58,745 bases of DNA from CAZNPW01 sp964575185 (GTDB taxonomy: Bacteria; Pseudomonadota; Alphaproteobacteria; Rhodobacterales; Rhodobacteraceae), in assembly GCA_964575185.1 (NCBI GenBank), contig CAZNPW010000015.1:1-58745 (forward strand), read 5' to 3'. The notes beneath the pieces were generated by a model. The model did not search any database and was not told where the DNA came from. It saw only the letters and a list, made by a program, of their open reading frames with translations. Positions 8,660 to 16,840 of this stretch are shown here, piece by piece (the first letter of the stretch is position 1; the number at the start of each line of letters is the position of its first letter). The translations under genes were made by a program, and so were the position numbers.

Positions 8660-9247
8660 ATGGCACGACAACCCCGGGCGTGGCAGCGGATGCTGTCGGG
8701 GCGCAGGCTCGACCTGCTCGATCCGACGCCGGTGGACATCGAGGTCGCGGACATCGCGCACGGGCTGTCCTTCGTCGCGCGCTGGAACGGGCAGACGCGG
8801 GGGGACTGGCCCTATTCGGTGGCCGAGCATTCGCTGCTGGTGGAGCGCATCTTCGCGGTGCGCGAACCCGACCCGCGCTGGCGGCTGGCGGCGCTGCTGC
8901 ACGACGCGCCGGAATACGTGATCGGCGACATGATCTCTCCCGTCAAGGCGGCGGTGGGGCCGGGCTATGCCGAGCTGGACGCGCGGCTGGCGGTGGCGGT
9001 GCACCTGCGCTTCGGGCTGCCCGCGCGGCTGCCGGCGGGGGTGAAGGCCGCGATCAAGGCGGCGGACCGGGTGTCGGCCTGGATGGAGGCGGTCGAGATC
9101 GCGGGCTTCGCGCGGGCCGAGGCCGACCGGCTGTTCGGCGCGCCGCCCGCCGCGCTGGTGGCAGGGCTGGAGCTGACGCTGCGGCCCCCGGCCGAGGTGC
9201 GCGCGGCCTTCGTCGCGCGGCACGCGGCGCTGCTGGGCGCCTGCTGA
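8660..9247 (+). CDS. HD-domain hydrolase (YfbR-like)
   Basis: 195-residue metal-dependent phosphohydrolase of the HD/YfbR-like group. It contains AEHSLLVERIF, LLHDAPEYVIGD followed by MISPVK, and AIKAADRVSAW, supplying the His, His-Asp and distal Asp ligands. Relatives dephosphorylate deoxyribonucleoside monophosphates; that activity is inferred. The ATG at 8660 follows AAGGGGGG, a better site than the in-frame ATG at 8627. It is divergent from ahcY and ends 26 bp before the convergent hvrA stop. It therefore interrupts what is a contiguous hvrA-ahcY pair in Rhodobacter. Confidence 0.85.
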   Translation: MARQPRAWQRMLSGRRLDLLDPTPVDIEVADIAHGLSFVARWNGQTRGDWPYSVAEHSLLVERIFAVREPDPRWRLAALLHDAPEYVIGDMISPVKAAVGPGYAELDARLAVAVHLRFGLPARLPAGVKAAIKAADRVSAWMEAVEIAGFARAEADRLFGAPPAALVAGLELTLRPPAEVRAAFVARHAALLGAC

Positions 9248-9273
9248 GACGTGCCCCGGGGGGCACGGCGGCG

Positions 9274-9582
9274 TCAGATCGCCATGTCCTCGGGCTTGCG
9301 TCCGGCGGCGATGGCTTCGGCATACCAGCGCGGCTTGCGGCCGCGGCCCGTCCAGGTGTCCGCCCTGTTGGCGGGGTTGGCGTATCTGGGCGCCGAAACC
9401 GACCGCTTGCGCGCGGAGGCGGAGGTGGCGAGGTCGGCCATGGTCAGGCCCTTGGCGCGGATGAACTCCTCGACCTCGGCCAGCGCCTCGCGCTTCCTGC
9501 GGCTTTCGAACGAGCCGATGGCCTTGTCGATGGCATTGCGCAGATCCTTGAGCTCTTTCAGGCTCATTTCATCAAGATTCAT
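9274..9582 (-). CDS. hvrA: HvrA-like H-NS family regulator
   Basis: 102-residue H-NS-family DNA-binding protein. The N-terminal oligomerisation helix (LKELKDLRNAIDKAIGSFE) is followed by a linker and the C-terminal DNA-binding core with TWTGRGRKPRWYAEA, the H-NS/HvrA hallmark. In Rhodobacter capsulatus HvrA adjusts photosynthesis and nitrogen-fixation genes to light and ammonium. The ATG at 9582 is preferred over an upstream GTG-type start, which adds 15 poorly conserved residues. It lies 74 bp downstream of regA on the same strand, as in Rhodobacter. Confidence 0.92.
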   Translation of the reverse strand: MNLDEMSLKELKDLRNAIDKAIGSFESRRKREALAEVEEFIRAKGLTMADLATSASARKRSVSAPRYANPANRADTWTGRGRKPRWYAEAIAAGRKPEDMAI

Positions 9583-9656
9583 GGTGTCTCCCGTCCGCCG
9601 ATCCGGAACCTGCGCAAAGACGCACACGATTGCGAGCAGACTTCAAGAGGAAACCG

Positions 9657-10211
9657 CTATTTCGGGCTGCGCTTGGCCAGGATCCGCTGCAAGGTGCGGC
9701 GGTGCATGTTCAGCCGCCGCGCGGTTTCAGAGACGTTGCGGTCGCACATTTCATAGACGCGCTGGATATGCTCCCACCGGACGCGATCGGCACTCATGGG
9801 ATTTTCGGGGGGATCGGGCATGGATTGGGCGCGCGAGAGGAGCGCATTGGTGATGTCGTTGGCGTCGGCGGGTTTGGACAGGTAATCGACCGCGCCGATC
9901 TTGACCGCCGCGACCGCGGTGGCGATGGCGCCGTAGCCCGTCAGGACCACGATCCGGCAATCGGGGCGGCGGTCGCGCAAGGCCTCGACGATGTCGAGCC
10001 CGTTGCCATCCTCGAGCCGCAGATCGACCACCGCATAGGCCGGCGGGCGGCTGGTCGCCATCGCCTTGCCCTGCGCCACGCTTTCCGCCGTTTCCGGCAC
10101 GAAACCACGCTTTTCCATGGCCTTGGCCAGGCGCTTGACGAAGGGTTCGTCGTCGTCGACCAGCAGCAGGCTGCGGTCTTCGCCCAGGTCGGCCGGTTCG
10201 CCGTCGGTCAT
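9657..10211 (-). CDS. regA: Redox response regulator RegA/PrrA/ActR
   Basis: 184-residue response regulator, the standard RegA length. The receiver domain has the acidic pocket LLLVDDDE, phospho-acceptor Asp63 in YAVVDLRLEDG, the switch Thr in VVLTGYG, and Lys in LSKPAD. The C-terminal Fis-type helix-turn-helix (SETARRLNMHRRTLQRIL) is nearly invariant among RegA, PrrA and ActR proteins. Phosphorylated by RegB, it controls respiration, carbon and nitrogen fixation and, in phototrophs, photosynthesis genes. It is divergent from regB, and senC/prrC, which normally sits directly upstream of regA, is absent. Confidence 0.97.
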   Translation of the reverse strand: MTDGEPADLGEDRSLLLVDDDEPFVKRLAKAMEKRGFVPETAESVAQGKAMATSRPPAYAVVDLRLEDGNGLDIVEALRDRRPDCRIVVLTGYGAIATAVAAVKIGAVDYLSKPADANDITNALLSRAQSMPDPPENPMSADRVRWEHIQRVYEMCDRNVSETARRLNMHRRTLQRILAKRSPK

Positions 10212-10355
10212 CGTGCGTCACCCCGGATGCTTGCCCGGTCAGGTAGGGGGGCGGGAAGGCCTGTCAAATCAGGAAGATGTCATCGCGTGGAAGGGCGGCC
10301 CCGTCGCCGGTGGCCGGATGTGGTGGCATTCGCGGAGCGGAGGGTGCATATCGGC

Positions 10356-10408
10356 ACGGGCGGGCGGGACGGGCGGGCGGGACGGGGGGGCGGGACGGGG
10401 GGGCCGGG
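10356..10408 (+). repeat. Four 13-bp G-rich tandem repeats before regB
   Basis: Units ACGGGCGGGCGGG at 10356-10368 and 10369-10381, then two variants with longer G runs at 10382-10394 and 10395-10408, end 3 bp before the proposed GTG start of regB. All the G runs are on the coding strand, so the mRNA leader could form G-quadruplexes. The tract occupies the position where a Shine-Dalgarno sequence would be expected, and no AGGAGG-like sequence is visible there. Confidence 0.85.
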
Positions 10409-10411
10409 CGG

Positions 10412-11803
10412 GTGCTGGCGTCGCAACTGGGGCTGATGCAGGGCGACGTGCAGGGCGGCTGGATCCGCCTGCGCACGCTGATCCTTTTGCGCTGGGTGGC
10501 GATCGTCGGGCAATTGGCGGCGATCACCGTCGCCGACCGATACTTCGGGATAGATGTCCCGGCCGGCCTGAGTTATCTCGCGATCGGCGCGGCGATCATC
10601 GCCAATCTGATCTCGATCTTCGTCTTTCCCGAAAGCAAGCGGCTCGGCGAACGCGAGGCGCTGGGGTTCCTGCTGTTCGATCTGGCGCAGCTGACCTTCC
10701 TGATCTTCCTCAACGGCGGATTGAACAACCCTTTCGCGCTGCTGCTGCTGGGGCCGGTGATGATTTCGGCCTCGGCGTTGCAGTTGCGGTCGTCGGTGAT
10801 CCTGGGCGGGCTGACGATCCTCGGCATCGGGGCGATGCTGTTCCTGCACCTGCCCTTGCGGTTCGACGACGGCACCGACCTGCGCACGCCCTATGTGTTC
10901 GAATACGGCTTTGCCGCGTCGATCATCGTGGCGATCCTGTTCCTGGGGCTTTACGCCCGCCGGGTCGCGGGCGAGATCCGCGAGATGTCGGATGCGCTGG
11001 TGGCGACGCAGCTTGCGCTGGCGCGCGAGCAGAAGCTGACCGACCTGGGCGGGGTGGTGGCGGCGGCGGCGCACGAGCTCGGCACCCCGCTCGCGACGAT
11101 CAAGCTGGTGTCGACGGAGCTTCTGTCGGAGCTGGCGGACCGGCCCGACCTGGCCGAGGACGCGCGGCTGATCCGCGACCAGGCCGACCGCTGCCGCGAC
11201 ATCCTGCGCGGCATGGGGCAGGCGGGCAAGGACGACATGGCGCTGCGGCAGGTGCCGGTGGGCACGCTCTTGCGCGAGGCGGCGGGGCCGCATGCCGACC
11301 GGGGCAAGGAGATGCAGTTCCTGCTGGCCCCCGGCCCGGGCGGCGGCGAGCGCCAGCCGGTGGTGCTGCGCAAGCCCGAGATCGTGCATGGCCTGCGCAA
11401 CCTGATGCAGAACGCGGTCGACTATGCCCGCGCCCGGGTCTGGGTCGAGGCCGAGTGGACCGCCCGCGCCGTCACCGTGCGGATCGCCGACGACGGCGCG
11501 GGGTTTCCGCCGCAGATGCTGGGGCGGATCGGCGACCCCTTCCTGACCACGCGGCGCGGCGAGGGCGCGCTGACCCAGCGCCCCGGCTACGAGGGGATGG
11601 GCCTGGGCCTGTTCATTGCCAAGACGCTCTTGGAGCGGTCGGGGGCGAGCTTCGCCATCGCGAACGGGTCGGACCCCTTCCTGTCGCCCGAGGAACGGCC
11701 CGAACGGTCGGGGGCGATCGTCGAGGTGAGCTGGCCCAATGCCCGCATCCTCGCCCCGCCGGACCTGCTCAGCGGCCAGAACCGGCGGATCGAGGTGGGC
11801 TGA
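10412..11803 (+). CDS. regB: Redox sensor histidine kinase RegB/PrrB
   Basis: 463-residue membrane histidine kinase. Six hydrophobic segments carry the quinone-binding heptapeptide region NGGLNNPF (about residues 101-108). The H-box is AAAAHELGTPLATI with phospho-acceptor His221. The redox-active cysteine is Cys261 in QADRCRDILRGMG, corresponding to Cys265 of R. capsulatus RegB. The ATPase domain has an N box (NLMQNAVDYA), DDGAGFPP and GMGLGLFIAKTLLERSG. The GTG at 10412 places 16 residues before WIRLRTLILLRW, which agrees with my memory of the R. sphaeroides protein; an ATG at 10436 is possible. The last 35 bp overlap the convergent MFS gene. Confidence 0.95.
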   Translation: MLASQLGLMQGDVQGGWIRLRTLILLRWVAIVGQLAAITVADRYFGIDVPAGLSYLAIGAAIIANLISIFVFPESKRLGEREALGFLLFDLAQLTFLIFLNGGLNNPFALLLLGPVMISASALQLRSSVILGGLTILGIGAMLFLHLPLRFDDGTDLRTPYVFEYGFAASIIVAILFLGLYARRVAGEIREMSDALVATQLALAREQKLTDLGGVVAAAAHELGTPLATIKLVSTELLSELADRPDLAEDARLIRDQADRCRDILRGMGQAGKDDMALRQVPVGTLLREAAGPHADRGKEMQFLLAPGPGGGERQPVVLRKPEIVHGLRNLMQNAVDYARARVWVEAEWTARAVTVRIADDGAGFPPQMLGRIGDPFLTTRRGEGALTQRPGYEGMGLGLFIAKTLLERSGASFAIANGSDPFLSPEERPERSGAIVEVSWPNARILAPPDLLSGQNRRIEVG

Positions 11804-12923
11804 ACGCGGGGAGAAGCCGCCGCGCGCCGTAGGCCGCGCCGAAGCCCAGCATCGCCAGCGCCAGGGTCAGCAGCAGCGCGAAGAAGCCGGGCGCGCCGAT
11901 CACCGGGAGCAGCGGCCCGGCCAGCAGCGGCAGCGCGATGCCGCCGGCGAGGCCCGCGGCGATGATCGTGGGCGACACGCGGGGGTCGTCGCCCATCGCC
12001 TCGGTCGCGGCGACGTAGAAGCCCGGGAAGAGAAGGCCCGCGAAGGCCCCCATCGCGACGAAGGCGAGCGGCGACAGCGTGGCCAGCGCCAGCGCGCTGC
12101 ACAGCGCCAGACCGGCCATGGCACCGAGGTAGATGGCGAAGGCCGGCACCAGATGCGCGGTGAAGATCAGCGCGACACGGGCGGCGAGGAAGGCCGCGAA
12201 GAAGGCCGACAGGTAGCCCGCCGCCGCGACCTCGCCCTGCCCCGCCGCGATCAGCGCGCTGGGGCCGAGGCCGATCAGCAGCGCCTCGGTGCCGATGCCC
12301 ACGGCGGGAAACAGCATCAGCGGCAGGCGCGGGTCGAAGGGGCCGGTGGCGCGGGCGGGCGCGGCGTGGCCGCGCGGGGCGGCCAGGCTGAAAAGCGCGA
12401 TGGCCGCCGCCATGGCCGCGACGAGCGCGTAGGAGAGGGCCGGGTCGCTGCCCAGCCGCACGAAGACCAGGGGGGCCACGATGGCCCCCGCGCCGAAGAC
12501 GGCGTTGACGAGGCTGACCATCGCGGGGCCCCGCGCCCCGAAGGCGCGCATGATGCGCGGGTTGATCAGCACCGTGGCGCAGCCGTAGCCCGCGCCGAAC
12601 AGCACCGCCGCCGCCAGCGTCGGGACCAGGCCCGCCATGGCCGCGACCCCCGCCGCGCCCAGCGCCATCGTGCCGAGCGCCGTCGCCGGGCCGATCCGGT
12701 GGCCGAAGCGGAACATCGCCGCCACGCCCAGCGCGCAGCCGATCCAGTGGGCCGAGATCAGCAGGCTCGCCTGCGCCTCGGTCACGCCCAGGTCGCGGGC
12801 GAAGGCGGGCAGCGCGGGGCCGTAGACGCTCTGCCCCATGCCCATCATCAGGAAGGCCAGAAGGCCGGTTGCGAGCAGGATCAGGTTCGCGGACGGCAAG
12901 GCGGGGCTCCGGCACAGGGACAC
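11769..12923 (-). CDS. MFS transporter
   Basis: 384-residue polytopic membrane protein with about 12 hydrophobic segments in two halves. A first-half GAGYGCATVLINPRI segment and an RFGHRIG loop between TM2 and TM3 fit a small major facilitator superfamily permease. The substrate is unknown. The start is GTG at 12923. Its 3' end overlaps the 3' end of regB by 35 bp, and its start lies 28 bp after the ketosynthase-like gene on the same strand, so it may be the last gene of the T6SS cargo transcript, although nothing links it functionally. Confidence 0.83.
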   Translation of the reverse strand: MSLCRSPALPSANLILLATGLLAFLMMGMGQSVYGPALPAFARDLGVTEAQASLLISAHWIGCALGVAAMFRFGHRIGPATALGTMALGAAGVAAMAGLVPTLAAAVLFGAGYGCATVLINPRIMRAFGARGPAMVSLVNAVFGAGAIVAPLVFVRLGSDPALSYALVAAMAAAIALFSLAAPRGHAAPARATGPFDPRLPLMLFPAVGIGTEALLIGLGPSALIAAGQGEVAAAGYLSAFFAAFLAARVALIFTAHLVPAFAIYLGAMAGLALCSALALATLSPLAFVAMGAFAGLLFPGFYVAATEAMGDDPRVSPTIIAAGLAGGIALPLLAGPLLPVIGAPGFFALLLTLALAMLGFGAAYGARRLLPAFSPPRSAGSGR

Positions 12924-12951
12924 GCGGCTGTCGCCCGCGCCCGCGGCGGTG

Positions 12952-13971
12952 TCAATACGCGGTCTGGGGGGTGACGACGACCGCGCCGCGGGCGTGGCCC
13001 TGCGCGCCGCAGAGGATCAGCGCGGGCTGCGCGATCTGGCCCCCGGGGGTGCAGGCGTGCAGCAGCGCGTGCGGCAGGAAGGCCGCGCCGGTGTCGCCCA
13101 CGGCGAGCGACGGATAGTCCGGCCCGGCTTCGGGCGCGAGGTGGCGGGCGGCGATGCGGTGCAGGCAGTAGCCGAGCTCGCCCGCGCGGTAGCGGCTGTT
13201 GTTCCAGTCGCTGAGGACCGCGCCGACCCGCCCGCCGAAGCGGTGCAGCGCCGCCTGGGCGGCGTCCGACAGGCCGGTATGGGCGGTATCCTGCGCCATC
13301 GCCTCGGTCACGGGTTCCTCGGCGGTGGCGGCGGCGGCGAGGTCGCCCATCAGGCGGGGGTCGTGGAACGCCGCCGTCGGCGCGAGCAGGATCGCCCCCG
13401 CGCCTTCGCCCGGCACCAGCCCCCAGGGCGTGGCGTCGGTGAAGAGCCGCCGCGCGTCGGACAGGGCCTGCAGCCGCGCCGGGTCGCCGAGGCTGTCGGC
13501 GGCGAGGATCAGGGTGGGTCCGGTCGCCTGCGCCATGACGGCCACGGGCCCGGTCGCGCCATCGGTCAGCGTCAGGACCTCGCCCGGCTGCACCAGGCCC
13601 CCGGCCGCCAGGGCGTCGGTGACCTGCGGGGCGAGCGTCAGGCTGAGCCGCATCAGCCGGTCGGGGGGCAGGGCCTGGGCGGGGTCGGGTTCGGGCAGGC
13701 AGAGGCGCACGGCGACCGGGAGGGGTGCCCGCAGCCGCCCGGCGAGCTGCGCCTGAAGGTCGGCCAGCGCCTCGGCCAGAAGCTGCGGCAGCCGCGCCTC
13801 GAGCGCCACCGGCCCGTCGCGCAGCGCGGTGATCTGCGGCCGCCAGTCGATGCCGATGAAGCGGTCGCCGGCGAGGTAGCAGGACGGGGCTTCCGCGCGC
13901 GCGGCGGCGGTGGCGGCGGCACCCGCGGCAAAGCCCGACGACAGCCCCAGCGCGGCCAGCCGCAGGGTCAT
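12952..13971 (-). CDS. Ketosynthase/thiolase-fold protein of a T6SS cargo cluster, probably non-catalytic
   Basis: 339-residue protein resembling beta-ketoacyl synthases. PWGLVPGEGAGAILLAPT in the middle and LAVGDTGAAFLPHALLHAC near the C-terminus match the conserved KAS core strands. However, I cannot find the nucleophilic Cys context (such as TACSS) or the two catalytic His motifs, so it is probably a pseudoenzyme or structural homologue. Similar proteins accompany DUF2169/DUF4150 loci. Its ATG overlaps the stop of the preceding unknown gene (ATGA). The N-terminus is Ala-rich without a convincing signal peptide. Role inferred from context only. Confidence 0.68.
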   Translation of the reverse strand: MTLRLAALGLSSGFAAGAAATAAARAEAPSCYLAGDRFIGIDWRPQITALRDGPVALEARLPQLLAEALADLQAQLAGRLRAPLPVAVRLCLPEPDPAQALPPDRLMRLSLTLAPQVTDALAAGGLVQPGEVLTLTDGATGPVAVMAQATGPTLILAADSLGDPARLQALSDARRLFTDATPWGLVPGEGAGAILLAPTAAFHDPRLMGDLAAAATAEEPVTEAMAQDTAHTGLSDAAQAALHRFGGRVGAVLSDWNNSRYRAGELGYCLHRIAARHLAPEAGPDYPSLAVGDTGAAFLPHALLHACTPGGQIAQPALILCGAQGHARGAVVVTPQTAY

Positions 13972-14777
13972 CCCTCGGTCACCCGCACCTGCGCCATCCG
14001 CCCGCCCGAGAGCACCGCCAGAAGCTCGAACAGGAAGACCTGCTCGACGCCGATCGCCTCGATCTCGAGCGCCTTGCCTTCGGCGTGGAACGCCTCGTCG
14101 CCGGGTTCGTGGGCGGGGTCGTGGCCGGGCGGCAGGAAGGCCGCGAACTGCGACACCGACAGCCAGTGGTCGGCGACGTCCTCGTCCGGGGCGGGCACCC
14201 CGGTCGCGCGCAGAAGCTCGGCCTCGACCACCGGGTCGGGGGACAGCGGGCCGGAGCCGGGCACCGGCATGTCCTGCGACAGCGCGCGGGTGCCGTCGGG
14301 CGTGGCGCGCATCGGGCTGCCGGGTGCCGCGACCAGCTGCCGCGCGGCGACGGCGGCGATCAGGTCGGCGAAGACGAGCGGGGTGAAGTAGCTTGCGACC
14401 TCGGCCGGGTCGGCGGCGGCGGCGCGCAGGTTGGCCTCCACCTCCGGCGGGGTCTGGTGGTAGCGGTGGACCAGCCGCAGCAGCAGGACGAGCAGGTTCA
14501 CATGCGCGCCGCGCCCGGCGTAGCCGATCATCACCCGGTCGGGGCCGGACTGCCGCACGCCGACCCGCGCGCTGTCGTCGGGACCGGAGGGGCGGCAGAG
14601 GAACCCCGCGCGCAACAGCCCTGCGAGGTGCGCGGCCACGCGCGACAGTTCCCCGGCGCGGTCGGCGGGCCAGCCGTCGGCCACGGCCTGCGTCCGGTAG
14701 GCGATCTCGATCTCGATCCGCGTCAGGTGCAGCGGCACCTCGGGCGGGAACTGCATCGTGCGGATCAGGGCCTGCAT
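13968..14777 (-). CDS. Unknown protein of the T6SS cargo cluster
   Basis: 269-residue protein I do not recognise. It begins MQALIRTMQFPPEVPLHL. The central part contains a hydrophobic helix (NLLVLLLRLVHRYH), and an acidic Pro-rich stretch spans residues 165-235. No signal peptide or clear membrane anchor. Its ATG shares one base with the stop of the DUF3396 gene (TGATG) and its own stop overlaps the ketosynthase-like start, so it is translated within the cargo operon. It could be an adaptor, a second immunity factor or an effector accessory protein; sequence does not decide. Confidence 0.72.
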   Translation of the reverse strand: MQALIRTMQFPPEVPLHLTRIEIEIAYRTQAVADGWPADRAGELSRVAAHLAGLLRAGFLCRPSGPDDSARVGVRQSGPDRVMIGYAGRGAHVNLLVLLLRLVHRYHQTPPEVEANLRAAAADPAEVASYFTPLVFADLIAAVAARQLVAAPGSPMRATPDGTRALSQDMPVPGSGPLSPDPVVEAELLRATGVPAPDEDVADHWLSVSQFAAFLPPGHDPAHEPGDEAFHAEGKALEIEAIGVEQVFLFELLAVLSGGRMAQVRVTEG

Positions 14778-15718
14778 CAGGCGAACCGGGAGAGATAGGC
14801 GTCGAGCCGGTCCATGTGGTCGGCGTCGTCGGGGTCGCCCGCGAAGTAGCGGCTGTCGGTCACGGCCCGCGGCATGGCGACGGGGGCGAGCGCGGCGGCG
14901 ACGGCCCGGAAGGCCGCGATGTCCTCGCCGCGGTTCACGTCGCCCCAGATCGGGGCGGGGCCGGCGGTGAGCGTGACCGCGTGGTCGCTGCGCGTGACGG
15001 TGACCCCGGGCAGGTCGGGCAGGGGTTCCACGCGGGCGGCCAGCGCGGGGCCGAGCATCGTGCGCCAGCCGATGTCGGGCAGGCCGGGCTGCGCCGCCGC
15101 ATCGCGCAGGGCGAAGCCGATGTTCTCGGCCGTCAGCCCGGCGAGCGGATCGTTCAAGAGGATCTCGATCGCGGCGCGGTAGCGGACGCTGGCCTGCGGC
15201 AGGACGGAGACGAGGCTCTGCTTTTCGTAGGGCAGGTAGTAGCCCATGCCCTGAAGCGCGCAGATCAGCCCGGCACGGTCGCACAGCCCCGCGATGGCAT
15301 CGGCCTGCGCCACGAGGTCGGGCCGGTCGTGCGACAGGCACACCTCGGCCAGCACCACCCCCCGGTTGCCCGACAGGTGCAGCCACGGTACCCGTTCGGG
15401 GCCTTCGTCGTATTCGGACGGGCCCTGCATCTGGATTTCGGCGGCGTCGGGCTTGTCCTTTTCCTTGATCCACGTGCCGACATCGGACAGCACATCGGCC
15501 GAGGGCTTGCGCGGCCGTCCGCGGATCGTGCGGCTGGCGACCTGCATCAGGCCCACCTCCGCCCCGTGCGTGCGCCAGAACCAGCCGCAGAGGTCGGTGG
15601 CGAAGGCGGCCATGCCGGGGTCGTCGAGGCTGCCTTGCAGCCAGCACAGCGCCCGGAAGCAGGGCATTGCCGCGGGCCTGTCCAGGTAGAGGATCGGAGC
15701 GGGCGCGGCGGGCATCAT
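14777..15718 (-). CDS. DUF3396 family T6SS immunity-like protein
   Basis: 313-residue protein matching the DUF3396 pattern: an N-terminal FATDLCGWFWRTHGAEVG, a GVVLAEVCLSHDRPDLV segment, and the C-terminal IGWRTMLGPALAA and LPGVTVTRSDHAV blocks. DUF3396 members are encoded directly after type VI effectors and are considered immunity proteins. Here the gene starts (MM at 15718) with an ATGA overlap on the stop of the nuclease-tipped DUF4150 protein, the position expected of its cognate antidote. No signal peptide is visible, consistent with protecting against a cytoplasmic nuclease. Cognate pairing is inferred. Confidence 0.78.
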   Translation of the reverse strand: MMPAAPAPILYLDRPAAMPCFRALCWLQGSLDDPGMAAFATDLCGWFWRTHGAEVGLMQVASRTIRGRPRKPSADVLSDVGTWIKEKDKPDAAEIQMQGPSEYDEGPERVPWLHLSGNRGVVLAEVCLSHDRPDLVAQADAIAGLCDRAGLICALQGMGYYLPYEKQSLVSVLPQASVRYRAAIEILLNDPLAGLTAENIGFALRDAAAQPGLPDIGWRTMLGPALAARVEPLPDLPGVTVTRSDHAVTLTAGPAPIWGDVNRGEDIAAFRAVAAALAPVAMPRAVTDSRYFAGDPDDADHMDRLDAYLSRFA

Positions 15719-16836
15719 TTTCCCGCCTTCTTCTTGGCATCGGCTTTCTTCTTCTTCACGTCCGCCTTCGTCGGCTTGCAGCCGCAGATCTCGGCGTCGA
15801 CCGCGACCGGCTTCTTGCCCGACGCCTTCTGGTAGGCCTCGAACTGGTCGTTGTCCTGCCACTTGTCCTTCCAGCCCGACTCCGGGTTGTCGAACTTGAA
15901 GTCGTAGATCTTCGCGGGGTCGCCGTTGGCGTCCATCACGGCGAAGTCGGGACGGGTGCGGATCGACCGGTCGGGGCAGCCCGCGCCGCCCTTCACGAGG
16001 CTGCGCACGTCGGCCACCGTCTTGCTGCCGCTTTCGCCGCGCAGCACGTTGTTCATGCCGCGCTGGCCCTGCACCCAGTCCGACACCGGCACGGCCCCCT
16101 TCTTGCCGATGCCGTCGGCGGCCGCCTTGTCGAGCGTGCGGTTGTGGGCCTTCTTCATCTCGCCGGCCGAAAGCTTGGTGCGGTTCATCTTCTCGCCGGG
16201 GGCGAGCGGGGTGAAGAACGTCCGCTCGCACACGCCGGTCACGGGCGGGGACTTCGCGGCCAGTTCCTTGCTGAGCGCGCTGTTCGGGTCGGCCAGTTGC
16301 GCCTTCACCTTCTTTTCGGCCCGCGCCGAGGGGTTCGGGGCCTTGTAGCCGCTGTCGATCCATTCCTTGCGCGCCTTGCAGAAGCTGTCGCAGAGCGCGT
16401 TCAGCACCGGGTCCTTGGTCGGGGCCGGCATCTCCATGTGCCCGCCCGGCCCGGCGACGGTGTTCTTGTTGTTCATCGTCATTTTGTCGGACAGGCGGCA
16501 CACCGCCTTGCCGTCGGCGGTGACGGTGGGCGAGAAGGTGATCCACTCCGACGCCTGGCCGAAGACGCCCGAGGCCACGCCGCCGACCGAGCCGGGCTGG
16601 TCGCCCATGCAGGAGGCGTGCTTGGAGCCCATGATGGCGATGGAGTTGCCGCCGTCGGCGCTGACCGTGGTGGTGCCGCCGGTCAGGGTCGAGGACATGG
16701 CGACGATCATGTAGGGGATCGGGACCGGCGAGGGCGCGGCGGGCGTGTTGCAGACGTCGGGGGCGCTGGACATCTCGAACCCCGCGGTGCCCTTGTGGCT
16801 GATGGTCAGCATGTTGGCGGTGACGGTCTGGGCCAT
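15715..16836 (-). CDS. DUF4150 PAAR-like T6SS tip protein with C-terminal PD-(D/E)XK-like nuclease
   Basis: 373 residues in two parts. Residues 1-130 are a DUF4150/PAAR-like spike domain (APDVCNTPAAPSPVPIPY, GSKHASCMGD, SDKMTMNNKN). Residues 200-355 appear to be a toxin: RPDFAVMD (Pro296-Asp297) followed by KIYDFKF (Asp312, Lys314) and a downstream Gln331 have the spacing of a PD-(D/E)XK nuclease core, with cysteines at 203, 287, 351 and 353. The protein ends in a Lys-rich tail. It would ride on VgrG and be delivered into rivals, cutting nucleic acid. The nuclease call rests on motif pattern only. No T6SS structural genes are in the window. Confidence 0.8.
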   Translation of the reverse strand: MAQTVTANMLTISHKGTAGFEMSSAPDVCNTPAAPSPVPIPYMIVAMSSTLTGGTTTVSADGGNSIAIMGSKHASCMGDQPGSVGGVASGVFGQASEWITFSPTVTADGKAVCRLSDKMTMNNKNTVAGPGGHMEMPAPTKDPVLNALCDSFCKARKEWIDSGYKAPNPSARAEKKVKAQLADPNSALSKELAAKSPPVTGVCERTFFTPLAPGEKMNRTKLSAGEMKKAHNRTLDKAAADGIGKKGAVPVSDWVQGQRGMNNVLRGESGSKTVADVRSLVKGGAGCPDRSIRTRPDFAVMDANGDPAKIYDFKFDNPESGWKDKWQDNDQFEAYQKASGKKPVAVDAEICGCKPTKADVKKKKADAKKKAGK

Positions 16837-16840
16837 CGGG

